Shown: positions 50,160 to 59,110 of the stretch, one piece after another | How positions within the stretch are numbered: the stretch's first letter is position 1 | Layout of the letters: every line of letters begins with the position of its first letter | Assembly: GCF_003732705.1 (NCBI RefSeq) | Contig: NZ_MOBR01000041.1 | Location: forward strand, 1-64,000 | DNA length: 64,000 nt | Direction of reading: 5' to 3' | DNA from: Pseudomonas frederiksbergensis | GTDB taxonomy: Bacteria; Pseudomonadota; Gammaproteobacteria; Pseudomonadales; Pseudomonadaceae | Program-made: the position numbers and the translations under genes | The notes under the pieces: model-generated | What the model was told of the DNA's origin: nothing | Seen by the model: the letters and a program-made list of their open reading frames with translations, nothing else | Database searches by the model: none

Positions 50160-50720
50160 TCAGCGGTGATAACGCCGCACTACGCTGCTGTTGCGCAACA
50201 CGTGGTCTTTGATTTTTTCCAGCAATTGCGCGCGGGTCAGGCCGGCGGGCAAGGCGTCCGGAGCCAGGTCCAGGGCGTAGATCTGGATGATGTAGTGGTG
50301 CGCGCTGTCGCCGGCCGGCGGGCAAGGGCCGACGTAGGTGGTGGTGCCTTTGACGTTGGTGCCACCGACGCCTTCGAGGGCACCTTTCGCACCGACACCG
50401 GCCGGAATCTGGTGGGTGGTCGCCTTGATGCCGTAATGCACCCAATGATCAACGCCCTGGCCTTTCGCGCCATCGGGGTCGTGCATGACGATCGCATAGC
50501 TGAGGGTGCCTGTCGGGCCGGCGTTCCAGTTCAGGGCCGGGGACTGGTTGTGCCCGCCGCAGTTGGGCGCATCGCTGGCCGCTGCCGACGTAAACAGTCG
50601 ATCGTCGGTGACACCTGGGATATTGAGGGTGAAACGCTCCTGGGCCTGCACGGGCAATTGCACGCAAAGGGCGACTGCAACGGCCGCCAGCCAAGGGTTC
50701 AGAGAGGTCAATCGGGTCAT
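50160..50720 (-). CDS. YbhB/YbcL (PEBP) family exported protein
   Basis: A 186-aa phosphatidylethanolamine-binding-protein-like protein with signal peptide LAAVAVALCVQLPVQA. The family core is visible: CGGHNQSPALNWNAGP, YAIVMHDPDGAKGQGVDHWVHYGI and GPCPPAGDSAHHYIIQIYALD. Bacterial members bind small anions or inhibit enzymes; the function here is unknown. Divergent from the Rieske/FAD oxidoreductase gene. Confidence 0.88.
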   Translation of the reverse strand: MTRLTSLNPWLAAVAVALCVQLPVQAQERFTLNIPGVTDDRLFTSAAASDAPNCGGHNQSPALNWNAGPTGTLSYAIVMHDPDGAKGQGVDHWVHYGIKATTHQIPAGVGAKGALEGVGGTNVKGTTTYVGPCPPAGDSAHHYIIQIYALDLAPDALPAGLTRAQLLEKIKDHVLRNSSVVRRYHR

Positions 50721-50862
50721 TACCGGAGCACCTTGTGCGGGGTTGGGCCGTCGTCGGCTGGCAGACTATAGCCGGACCGTTCGCGCGGTGGCAGTGTCAA
50801 TTGAGCTGAACCTCGGGATAAGGGCCAAACTCAATAGAGAAACCCCTGCCTGGAGAGCGCTC

Positions 50863-52392
50863 ATGGCCCTGCACCGCGTTGCCCGTTTCGCCGATGTGCC
50901 GGAAAACCGGGGCCTTGAGGTCCGGATCAATGACACCAAAATTGTTTTGCTGCGGGTCGGTGATCAATTGCGCGCCTTCCAGGGCGAATGCCCCCACGCC
51001 GGGGCGCCGCTCGCCGAGGGGGCGCTGTGTCATGGGCGGCTGATCTGTCCGTGGCACAAGGCAGCCTACCGAATCGAGGACGGGGCGCTGTGCGAGCCAC
51101 CGTCATTGGATGGGCTCCAGCGTTATCCGCTTGAAATGCGCGAAGACGAAGTCTGGGTCGACGACCAGCCGATGGTCGATGCCCATACGCCGCCCGCAGA
51201 CGATGAGCGAATTTTTGTCATCGTCGGTGCTGGCGCCGCAGGCACCGCCGCAGCGGCCGCCTTGCGTGAGAAAGGCTTCGGCGGCCGGATCCAGCTGATC
51301 GACCGAGAAGCCGACGCCGGCTACGACCGCACCGTGCTGAGCAAATTCGTGATCGCCGGGGAAATGCCGCCGGAAGAAGTCCCGCCCCTGCGCGATGACG
51401 CCTTTTATGGCAAACAACGCATCGAACGCATCCGGGGCGAAGTGGCGAGCCTCAACGCGCAGGACAAAACCTTAAAACTGGCCGACGGACAAACCCTTGG
51501 CTACGACGCGGCGTTGCTGGCGACTGGCGGGATACCAAAACCTCTGGAACTGCCGGGCGCCGACCTGCCGCAGGTCTTTGTGCTGCGCTCGAAAGATCAG
51601 GCAAAACAGATTCTCGACGCGGCCAAACCCGGGCAAAAAGCAGTGATCATCGGCGACAGTTTTATCGCCCTGGAATCCGCTTCGGCCCTGCGCACCTATG
51701 GTTTGGACGTGACCGTGCTGGCCCGGCACGCCGTGCCCTTCGCCGCCCAATTTGGCGAAAACGTCGGTAAGGCGATTCGCGCCCTGCATGAGGCCCATGG
51801 CGTGGTGTTTCACACCGAAGGTGAAGCAGCGTCCATCGAGGGCACAGGCAAGGTCGAAGCGGTGCTTCTGGACAACGGCCAACGCTTGCCGGCGGATCTG
51901 GTGCTGGTCGGTATCGGCGTCAGCCCGGCCACAGCGGTGTTTGCCGACCTGCCGAAGGAAAAAGACCAATCGTTGAAGGTCGACGGCGGGATGCGTTTGG
52001 CCGATGGGCTGTGGGCGGTCGGTGATATCGCCACCTTCCCGCTCAACGGCCAGCCGCAACGGATCGAGCACTGGCGTCTGGCGCAGCAACAGGCGCGGAT
52101 CGCAGCCACGAACATGCTCGGCGGCGATGAACATTATCTCGATGTGCCGTATTTCTGGACCTGGCACTTTGGCAAAAACTACGACTACCTTGGCCATGCC
52201 GAAAGTTGGGATGAGGTCGAGTTCAAGGGTGATCCTGACCATCCGCCGTTTATTGGCCTGTTCGGCAAGCACGGGGTGGTAGTGGCTGCGGTGGCCTGCG
52301 AAGAAGAGCGGGCGATGGCGATGCTGGCCGAGCGGATGAAACAGCCGTTGCCGGTGGATGAGGCTTGGCGGCTGGTGCGGGATCTGAATTGA
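50863..52392 (+). CDS. Rieske-domain FAD-dependent pyridine nucleotide-disulfide oxidoreductase (AIFM3/NirD-like fusion)
   Basis: A 509-aa single-chain reductase. The N-terminal Rieske [2Fe-2S] domain has CPHAGAP and CPWHKAAYRIEDGAL (residues 40-70), the C-x-H...C-x2-H ligands. The C-terminal two thirds carry FAD (VIVGAGAAGTAAAAAL) and NAD(P) (VIIGDSFIALESASAL) dinucleotide folds and a reductase C-terminal domain. Resembles ferredoxin reductases such as those of dioxygenase systems but with a Rieske centre on the same chain; the partner is unknown. ATG 50863 is after a GGAGAG site; the frame runs upstream to 50506 opposite the PEBP gene. Confidence 0.9.
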   Translation: MALHRVARFADVPENRGLEVRINDTKIVLLRVGDQLRAFQGECPHAGAPLAEGALCHGRLICPWHKAAYRIEDGALCEPPSLDGLQRYPLEMREDEVWVDDQPMVDAHTPPADDERIFVIVGAGAAGTAAAAALREKGFGGRIQLIDREADAGYDRTVLSKFVIAGEMPPEEVPPLRDDAFYGKQRIERIRGEVASLNAQDKTLKLADGQTLGYDAALLATGGIPKPLELPGADLPQVFVLRSKDQAKQILDAAKPGQKAVIIGDSFIALESASALRTYGLDVTVLARHAVPFAAQFGENVGKAIRALHEAHGVVFHTEGEAASIEGTGKVEAVLLDNGQRLPADLVLVGIGVSPATAVFADLPKEKDQSLKVDGGMRLADGLWAVGDIATFPLNGQPQRIEHWRLAQQQARIAATNMLGGDEHYLDVPYFWTWHFGKNYDYLGHAESWDEVEFKGDPDHPPFIGLFGKHGVVVAAVACEEERAMAMLAERMKQPLPVDEAWRLVRDLN

Positions 52393-52411
52393 CGTTGAAT
52401 CGAACCCCATC

Positions 52412-52480
52412 TGTAGGAGCAAGGCTTGCCCGCGATGGCGTCCGTAAAATCGCCATCGCGGGCAAGCCTTGCTCCTACAA
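52412..52480. repeat. REP pair (TGTAGGAGCAAGGCTTGCCC family)
   Basis: Inverted TGTAGGAGCAAGGCTTGCCC and GGGCAAGCCTTGCTCCTACA at the convergent junction with pgaD. Confidence 0.9.
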
Positions 52481-52495
52481 GGGTCCGTGTCGAAT

Positions 52496-53023
52496 TTAGA
52501 GATGGCCGACGGGTTGCCGATTGTCGTCATCCTCAGCCGGCAATCGAATCACCAGCGGATGTTCCAGCGGCGCCAACGGTGACGGATGCAACGCGGGATC
52601 AATCGGGAAGTAGTGAGTAATCACATGGCTGACATCGCCATCCTGATTGTTGTGAATCGTCATCGAGCCTGGCGTGCGCAGTTTCTCCAACCGATCACCG
52701 CTCAACTTGAAGCTTTTGCTCAACCCATGATCATCCACCACGGGTGCCGGCAACCGGCGCTGGGCGAAGCTTTTGCTTTTGCGATGTTGGTAACGCGCCC
52801 AGGAAATCAGGATCACCGCGTTCAACACCGCCACCCACAAATAAATCTGCAAGGTGCCGAGCGCGTCGAACACCGACGCATCGATGCGTGGCCCGTCGTG
52901 GGTATCGATCAGCGGCCACAACCCGCGCACCAGCAAATAGAGCAGACCGATCCAGGCCAGCACCGTGAAGAAGGCATCGATCACGACCAGAAAAGGCCGC
53001 TGCCGGGTTCTGATAATTTTCAT
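52496..53023 (-). CDS. pgaD: Poly-beta-1,6-N-acetyl-D-glucosamine biosynthesis protein PgaD
   Basis: A 175-aa inner-membrane protein with two hydrophobic segments (DAFFTVLAWIGLLYLLVRGL and QIYLWVAVLNAVILISWARY). PgaD partners PgaC in PNAG synthesis and export, with c-di-GMP required in E. coli. Gene position (last of pgaABCD, overlapping pgaC by ATGA) and topology support the call. Confidence 0.87.
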   Translation of the reverse strand: MKIIRTRQRPFLVVIDAFFTVLAWIGLLYLLVRGLWPLIDTHDGPRIDASVFDALGTLQIYLWVAVLNAVILISWARYQHRKSKSFAQRRLPAPVVDDHGLSKSFKLSGDRLEKLRTPGSMTIHNNQDGDVSHVITHYFPIDPALHPSPLAPLEHPLVIRLPAEDDDNRQPVGHL

Positions 53024-54372
53024 TGGATGACCTCTTCCTCATCGTCCAGCGGCTTGATACCCCGATCCGGGCTGACCCAACGCGCGCGTTTCTGATGTTG
53101 CCCGAACAGCACTTTGGGGAAACTGACCAGGGTGGTGAGCAAACTGATGAACCAGAACACCAGCGGATACCAGACGACCCAGAACATGGTTTTGCCCAGG
53201 CCTTTTTCATAACGCCGGTCGATCAAGATGCTGACGGCAAATTGCACCAGGCAGACCATCGCCAGCAGCAACCCGGTAAAGGCCGGCGGCAGCAGGTGAT
53301 CCACCGCAATTGCAGAGGGCATTTCGACAAACTTGCCCACGCCCCAGAAGATCACCGACAGCAGGAAGGTGAACGCCCAACCGGTGGACAGGCAGTATTC
53401 GAACAGCAGCGGCCACAGGTAGCGATGGCGGTACTGCCAGATGCCGCGAATATTCTTGAACAACACTTCGGCGCCGCCCTGGGCCCAGCGCAGACGCTGT
53501 TTCCACAGGCCGCCGAGGGTTTCCGGCATCAGGATCCAGCACAGGGCACGGGGCTCGTAGAAGATGCTCCAGTGATCCAGTTGCAGTTTCCAGCTGATGT
53601 CGATGTCTTCAGTGATCATGTCCGGGCTCCAGTAGCCAACCCGGTTCAGCGCGGTGCGACGGAACGCGACGATCACCCCGGAGACGGTAAAAATCCGGCC
53701 GAACACCCGCTGGGTGCGCTTGATCAAACCAATGATCGACGAGAACTCGCCCACCTGAACCCGGCCCACCAGCGTCGAGCGGGTGCGGATGCGCGGGTTG
53801 CCGGTCACGGCGCCGAGGCGTGCGTTATCCAGCATCGGCGCCACCAGATAGGCCGCAGTATTGGGCGCCAGCAGCGCATCACCGTCGATGCACACCAGAT
53901 ACTCGCTGCGCGCCGCGATGGCACCCATGCGCAGGGCCACGGCTTTGCCCTGGTTTTCTGCCAGGTGCAGCACCCGCAGGCGTGGGTCTTGCGCGGCCAG
54001 TGCGTCGAGCACGGCGGCGGTGTTGTCCTTGGAGCCGTCGTTGATCGCGATCACTTCGATGTTCGGGTAGTGCTGGGCCAGCGCCGCGTGGATGGTGTCG
54101 GCGGCGTTGTCGCCTTCGTTGTAGCAAGGGATCAGGATCGAAATCAGCGGCTCGCCGGCCAGCGGCGGCGGCAAAGTGTCGTCCTGCCAAGGCCAGTGCC
54201 GCTCCCAGTGCAGCCAGAAATACAGGCCGCCGGCGATCCACAGCCCGGACATGAACAGTGGGTAAAAGAACACGAAGTCCATCAGAAATTGCCCGGTGGC
54301 CAGGAAGATCAGCCCCAGGGGAATCCCCAGGACGATCGCCAGAACCAGCAGGGCCAGCAGTCTATCCAGCAT
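53020..54372 (-). CDS. pgaC: Poly-beta-1,6-N-acetylglucosamine synthase PgaC
   Basis: Family 2 glycosyltransferase, 450 aa, polymerising GlcNAc from UDP-GlcNAc. Catalytic and substrate motifs: IPCYNEGDNAADTI, DGDALLAPNT, TEDIDISWK and QRLRWAQGG (QxxRW). Membrane segments flank the catalytic domain (LALLVLAIVLGIPLGLIFLA at the start and at least three near the C-terminus). Starts 1 bp after the pgaB stop. Confidence 0.94.
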   Translation of the reverse strand: MLDRLLALLVLAIVLGIPLGLIFLATGQFLMDFVFFYPLFMSGLWIAGGLYFWLHWERHWPWQDDTLPPPLAGEPLISILIPCYNEGDNAADTIHAALAQHYPNIEVIAINDGSKDNTAAVLDALAAQDPRLRVLHLAENQGKAVALRMGAIAARSEYLVCIDGDALLAPNTAAYLVAPMLDNARLGAVTGNPRIRTRSTLVGRVQVGEFSSIIGLIKRTQRVFGRIFTVSGVIVAFRRTALNRVGYWSPDMITEDIDISWKLQLDHWSIFYEPRALCWILMPETLGGLWKQRLRWAQGGAEVLFKNIRGIWQYRHRYLWPLLFEYCLSTGWAFTFLLSVIFWGVGKFVEMPSAIAVDHLLPPAFTGLLLAMVCLVQFAVSILIDRRYEKGLGKTMFWVVWYPLVFWFISLLTTLVSFPKVLFGQHQKRARWVSPDRGIKPLDDEEEVIQ

Positions 54373-54373
54373 G

Positions 54374-56377
54374 TTATGGATTCCACTTGTTGGAGAGCGC
54401 GGGCCGCACGGTTTTCAAGTCCGGCTGGTTCTCGAGAAAGTTGTCCGGGTAGTAGCCGAAACTGGTGGCGCCCTGACGCTTGAGGCGGCCCATCCAGTCG
54501 CTCAGCTGCGCGCCGTCGATGTCGGCATCGGTCTGTTTGGTCCAGTCCTTGGCTTGCAATTCGAACACCGTGCGTTCAAGCGCACCGGGACGCGCCTTGA
54601 CCGTCGCCACCAACGCTTCGAGCCAGGGCCCGGATTGCGCGTGGCTTTGTTTTTCCATCAGCGGCATGGCCATCGGCGCCGTCCAGTCGTAGGTGCCGAG
54701 GAAGTCGTCGAGGTTCTGCGCAAACCAGGCTTCGCTCTGGGGATTGAGCATCGGTTCGGCAAAGATATTGCGCGCGGTCAGCACCTGTGGTCCGCGAATG
54801 GCGCGGACCTTGGCGGTGAGTTCCTGGGTGAAATCGATCAGGTAGCGACTCTTGAACCGCGTCCAGCGGTGCAACGTGGCCGGGTCGTCGCGCAGCGCGG
54901 CCATCGAGTCCGGCAAGCCGTTGGCGGCATACACCTTGAGCGCTTCGGGGCTGGCGTCTTCGAAATCCGAAAGCACCGCGTCGTCGTGGTAAAGGATGCC
55001 GTCCACCGAGGTCAGGCGCGCCACGTCTTCGTAGATTTCACCGATGATTCGCCGCACGTTCGGGTCGAACGGCGACAGGCGTTTGTACTGGTCCGGGTCC
55101 ACGGAGGTGGTGCCGGTTTTCGGGTCCCAGCGCATGACACGCGGCAGCTTCGAATCCAGGGCAAAACTCAGCACCGGCATCCAGGCGAAGACCTTGACGT
55201 GAGCCCGGGTGCGCAACTGCCAGGCGACGCGGTCGAAGATGTCGGCGCGCACCGGCAAATGGCGGTTGGGGAAGTACAACGAGTGCACCAGGCCATCGCC
55301 CTTCGGGTCGGCGAAGGCTTGCAGGAACACCGTGTTGGCGCCCATGTCAGCCATGCGCTGGATCAGTTTGCCGAGGTTGATTTCCTGCTGCGCCGGGTCG
55401 GCGTCGTAGACGTTATCCAGGTCCACATGCACCACGCGCATCGGCGACTCGGCCTGCACCGAAACAATGCTGTTGGCGAAGTGCTCGCCGTCCGGGTCCG
55501 AAGCCACCAGAAAGCGCGGGCTGCTCATCAGGTTGTCGAGGGCATCGAGGCCGTCGTCCAGGGTCAGGGCCATTTGGTAGCCCTGCTCAGTAACGACTTG
55601 CAGCGAGGTACCATCCGCCGCGCCGTACGGCCAGACCCAGACACGCGGCTTGGAGCCCGTGACCTTGCGGATTTTCTCGGTGATGGTCGCAACGTCGCTG
55701 CGCATCCGCGCCTGGAACTCGGCCTCGGTTTCGTAACGACCGTTGACCGCGTCATAGCGACGGGTCGCCGCCGCCGGTTGCAGATTGCCTTGCGGGTTAG
55801 CCAATACGCCTTTGTGGCTGGCGTCGGTGTGCGCGGCTATTTCCACCAGTCCGGATTTGGATATTTCGCGGATCTGATCCCAGGTCAGGAAGTCCGAACG
55901 CTGGCGCGGTGTGCCGGCGAAATCCACCGGTTGGTTCAGCGGCGTATCAATCCACACCCCGACCGGCGCCAGCAACGCGTGCCAGTTGTAGGCGCGCAGC
56001 ACCGGCATCACCCGGGTGTAGAAGCTCGAATAGCCGTCGTCGAAACTCAGCAAAATCGCCTTGGGCGGCAGCTCGGGACCACCGTTGCGCGCGGCGATGA
56101 TCTGGTCGACGGTGACCGGTTTGTAGTTGTTCTCCCTTAACCAGGCAAGCTGCTCGATCATGCGTTCGGTACGCACGGCGACCACCGCTTGATCGGGGTC
56201 ACGGTCTTCGACGTCGTGATAGGCAATCCCGAGCACGTGGTTTTTCGGCCACGGGGTTTCGCTGGCCGGCACCGGGCGCTCGGCGGGTGGCGTAAACGCC
56301 GGGGCCTGCTGGGCGCAGGCGCTGACCAGCAGTGCTCCCAGCAGAAGGATGAAACGCGAGATAAAAGGCATCTTCAA
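54374..56377 (-). CDS. pgaB: Poly-beta-1,6-N-acetylglucosamine N-deacetylase PgaB
   Basis: Outer-membrane lipoprotein of 667 aa with lipobox LLVSAC (Cys21). The N-terminal polysaccharide-deacetylase domain has LLSFDDGYSSFY and the zinc motif AAHTDASH; the C-terminal half is the GH153-like hydrolase domain (VHVDLDNVYDADPAQQE onwards, DGILYHDDAVLSDFED). Partial deacetylation is needed for export through PgaA. Confidence 0.93.
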   Translation of the reverse strand: MKMPFISRFILLLGALLVSACAQQAPAFTPPAERPVPASETPWPKNHVLGIAYHDVEDRDPDQAVVAVRTERMIEQLAWLRENNYKPVTVDQIIAARNGGPELPPKAILLSFDDGYSSFYTRVMPVLRAYNWHALLAPVGVWIDTPLNQPVDFAGTPRQRSDFLTWDQIREISKSGLVEIAAHTDASHKGVLANPQGNLQPAAATRRYDAVNGRYETEAEFQARMRSDVATITEKIRKVTGSKPRVWVWPYGAADGTSLQVVTEQGYQMALTLDDGLDALDNLMSSPRFLVASDPDGEHFANSIVSVQAESPMRVVHVDLDNVYDADPAQQEINLGKLIQRMADMGANTVFLQAFADPKGDGLVHSLYFPNRHLPVRADIFDRVAWQLRTRAHVKVFAWMPVLSFALDSKLPRVMRWDPKTGTTSVDPDQYKRLSPFDPNVRRIIGEIYEDVARLTSVDGILYHDDAVLSDFEDASPEALKVYAANGLPDSMAALRDDPATLHRWTRFKSRYLIDFTQELTAKVRAIRGPQVLTARNIFAEPMLNPQSEAWFAQNLDDFLGTYDWTAPMAMPLMEKQSHAQSGPWLEALVATVKARPGALERTVFELQAKDWTKQTDADIDGAQLSDWMGRLKRQGATSFGYYPDNFLENQPDLKTVRPALSNKWNP

Positions 56378-56383
56378 ACTCTT

Positions 56384-58864
56384 CTAGAAGCGGTAAGTGA
56401 GGTCGACGAGCAGGCGCAGATCGGTTTCGCGGTCGCCGTCGTAGGGCCGGTTGATCACGGTCAGCAAGCCGCCCACCTCGAACACGTCATTCCAGCTGTA
56501 GCGCTGGCCGTAGCCCAGCAGGCCGATGCCGCCGGTGCCGTGATCGCGCTGGCTGTAAGTGCCCGCGCCGGCCTGGAACTGCTGGCTCCATGAGGTTTCG
56601 TAACGGCGATACAGCACGTGGTTGACGTTCACCGTCGGCAGCACGCTGAAGTCGGATTTGGGGTTGAAGTACGGCACGTCTTCGGACGCGGAGTTGTGGC
56701 TGGTGCCGACTTCCAGGCCAAGGTCGACTTGCACTTTCGGCGCGGTGTAGACGCCTTCGCGCCCGGTGAGCAACGCTTCGACACGGTTGTTGCCGTCGCT
56801 GAAGTGCGACGGGCTGACCGCCAGTTTCCACTCGCGGCTTTCATTGGCGCGCCAGCGAATGAAACCGCTGCCGCCGTTGGCCGTGACGTCGCTGTTCAAC
56901 GCACGCAACGGTGTGTCCGCCGAGAGGTAAGCGAGGCTGCCGCCGTACTGCCAGTGATCGTCGATGTCCCGTGCAATCGCCAGGCGTGCGCCTTGTTTGT
57001 TGCCGTAGCCAAAGTTGTGATTGGAGATTTCCGCTTCCAGGGTCATGTCGCGGGTGCGACGTTCGACGCCCAGCCGTTGCGTGCGATCACGGCCGGTGCC
57101 TTCCTGGAAATCGCCGGTGGCATAACCGACACCAGCAAACACCCGCCAGTCTTCGTCAATCGGCGGGCTGTAGAGCACGGTTTCGATCCCGAAATCCTTG
57201 CTGCCGGACACCGCACCGGCACCGCTGTCGCCACCGCCATAACCCTTGCCGCCGTAGCTCTGCACCCGCAGCTCGGCCATGTCGTGCACGTCACGCTGGC
57301 GCTGCAAACGCTGGACCTGACGGTTGTCCGGGAAACGCGCGACCACATCGTCGGTCAGCGCATCCATCTGCCGCCATTCCTGCAAATCCATGGCGGTGTG
57401 AGCCTGGGCCACTTCGAGGCCCATGTCGCGCGGGACCATGCTCTCGGTTTCCTTGAGCTGCAATTCGGCGCGACGTGGCCAGTCCCGAGCCAGGTACAAA
57501 TCGGATTGAGCCAGGCGCAAGCCGATATTGCCCGGTGCCTGATCCACCAACGTCTGCAAACGCTGCTCACCGGACGGCAGGTCGGCGCCGTAGGTCCCGG
57601 CCTGGGCGGCGAGTTGTTGGGCGTCCATCCATTCATCGTTGGGATTGCCCACTGGCAAACCCTTGAGTTCGACCCGAGGTTTCTGGGCTTTTGCCAAGTC
57701 CTCGGCGACTTTGCGTGCTTCATCCGCCTTGTCGCTTTCGAGCAGCGAGTAATAGAGCGCCGTGCTGTCTTCCAGGCGATCACCGACATCCGCATCCGGC
57801 GCCACCAGCACCTGGCGATAGAGGTCGGTGGCGAATTCCGGCTGACGCTGGTCCAGGTAGGACGACGCGACCCAGCGCAGGGCGTAAGTCGGAATCTTCA
57901 CTCCTTCGCTGACTAACTGCTGGTATTCGCTGATCACGTCGGCGGTGCGCGCACGGGCCTTAAGCGCGCCCATGCGGTCGATGCGCCAACGGGTGACGTC
58001 GGCGTGGGCCGCCGGGTCCGGGGTCCAGGTGGCGAGCAATCGGTCGTAGTCGGCCAGTGCCCGATCAGCGATCACGTAGCGTTCTTTTTCACTGCGGGTG
58101 GCCAGTTCCGCCAGGCGCACGCGCTCGGCGGCGAGGTCACCTTCGATGCGGCGCAGCTGCACCGGATCAATCAGGCCGGGCCGTTGATGGGCCAGGCGCA
58201 GGGCCGGTTCCGGCAGGCGTGCACGTTGCAGAGCAAACACGTATTCCCGGGCGACGTCGGGTTTGCTGCCGGCGCGGGTAAAGGCCTGGTCGTATTCAAA
58301 CAATGCGTCGTAGTGGTTGCCCGCGCGGGTCAAGGCATAGGCCAATGCCAAGCGACGGGACGGATCGTCCGGTTTGGCGGCGACCAACGCTTTAGTGCGA
58401 ATTACCGCTTCGTCGGGTTTGCCGGCGTCGGCCTGGGTCATGGCCAGACCGAGTTGCAGGTCCGGGTTCTGTGGCTCCAGCGCCAGCGCCTTGTTGTAGA
58501 CCTCGGTCGCCGAATCCCAGCGCTTGAGGTTGCGATAGGCCCGCGCCGTGGCGGTCAACGCCTGAACCGGCAGCACGCGGTTGCGCCCCTGGGTTTCATA
58601 AACCTGCACCACTTCGGCGTCCAGGCCAGCCCAACTGGCGATCTGCAAATGATCGCTGACCTGACCGGTGGTGGCTTGGCTCACCGGCACTTGGCGCAGC
58701 ACGGTCAGCGCCGGCGCGTAATTGCCCGCACGGGCATCGCGCACCATTTGGTCATAAGGCGTGTCGGCAAACGCCAGCGCCGGCCAGAGCAACTGGCTGC
58801 ACAGCGCAACGCGCAACAAGGGGCGTAAGCCACGATGAATAGTGGGACCTGCAAAACGCGGCAT
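56384..58864 (-). CDS. pgaA: PNAG outer-membrane export porin PgaA
   Basis: An 826-aa secreted outer-membrane protein. Signal peptide LRVALCSQLLWPALAFA, then tandem TPR-like helical repeats (RAYRNLKRWDSATEVYNKALALEP and similar, residues 50-480) and a C-terminal 16-strand barrel with terminal phenylalanine (LLVDLTYRF). First gene of pgaABCD; AAGGAT ribosome site. The promoter must lie in the 246-bp gap 58865-59110. Confidence 0.92.
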   Translation of the reverse strand: MPRFAGPTIHRGLRPLLRVALCSQLLWPALAFADTPYDQMVRDARAGNYAPALTVLRQVPVSQATTGQVSDHLQIASWAGLDAEVVQVYETQGRNRVLPVQALTATARAYRNLKRWDSATEVYNKALALEPQNPDLQLGLAMTQADAGKPDEAVIRTKALVAAKPDDPSRRLALAYALTRAGNHYDALFEYDQAFTRAGSKPDVAREYVFALQRARLPEPALRLAHQRPGLIDPVQLRRIEGDLAAERVRLAELATRSEKERYVIADRALADYDRLLATWTPDPAAHADVTRWRIDRMGALKARARTADVISEYQQLVSEGVKIPTYALRWVASSYLDQRQPEFATDLYRQVLVAPDADVGDRLEDSTALYYSLLESDKADEARKVAEDLAKAQKPRVELKGLPVGNPNDEWMDAQQLAAQAGTYGADLPSGEQRLQTLVDQAPGNIGLRLAQSDLYLARDWPRRAELQLKETESMVPRDMGLEVAQAHTAMDLQEWRQMDALTDDVVARFPDNRQVQRLQRQRDVHDMAELRVQSYGGKGYGGGDSGAGAVSGSKDFGIETVLYSPPIDEDWRVFAGVGYATGDFQEGTGRDRTQRLGVERRTRDMTLEAEISNHNFGYGNKQGARLAIARDIDDHWQYGGSLAYLSADTPLRALNSDVTANGGSGFIRWRANESREWKLAVSPSHFSDGNNRVEALLTGREGVYTAPKVQVDLGLEVGTSHNSASEDVPYFNPKSDFSVLPTVNVNHVLYRRYETSWSQQFQAGAGTYSQRDHGTGGIGLLGYGQRYSWNDVFEVGGLLTVINRPYDGDRETDLRLLVDLTYRF

Positions 58865-59055
58865 TCGTCAGCATCCTTACATGGCCATTCGGGGTGCAAT
58901 GCCCCTTGCCCATTCGTAACGGAAAGCCGGATCGACAGGACCCAGCCAGCTTGTCGGGGCGCAGTCTTGCACGCGTATGTAGGCCGCTATTAAGAACGCA
59001 ATATTTATTCAGATTCGTAATATCACTTGGCCGTGATCAAACCCCGGACAGCAAA

Positions 59056-59090
59056 ACGCCCGGCGTCTGCGTTGCGCAGAGGCCGGGCGT
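59056..59090 (-). terminator. Strong hairpin downstream of the DUF945 gene
   Basis: ACGCCCGGC (59056-59064) and GCCGGGCGT (59082-59090) pair perfectly; only a short T run (TTTT) follows on the minus strand. Confidence 0.6.
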
Positions 59091-59110
59091 TCGGGGTGCA
59101 GCCTTTGGTG

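Noticed and set aside
53023..54483. 486-codon plus-strand frame opposite pgaC
   Set aside because: Shadow; pgaC carries all glycosyltransferase motifs on the minus strand.
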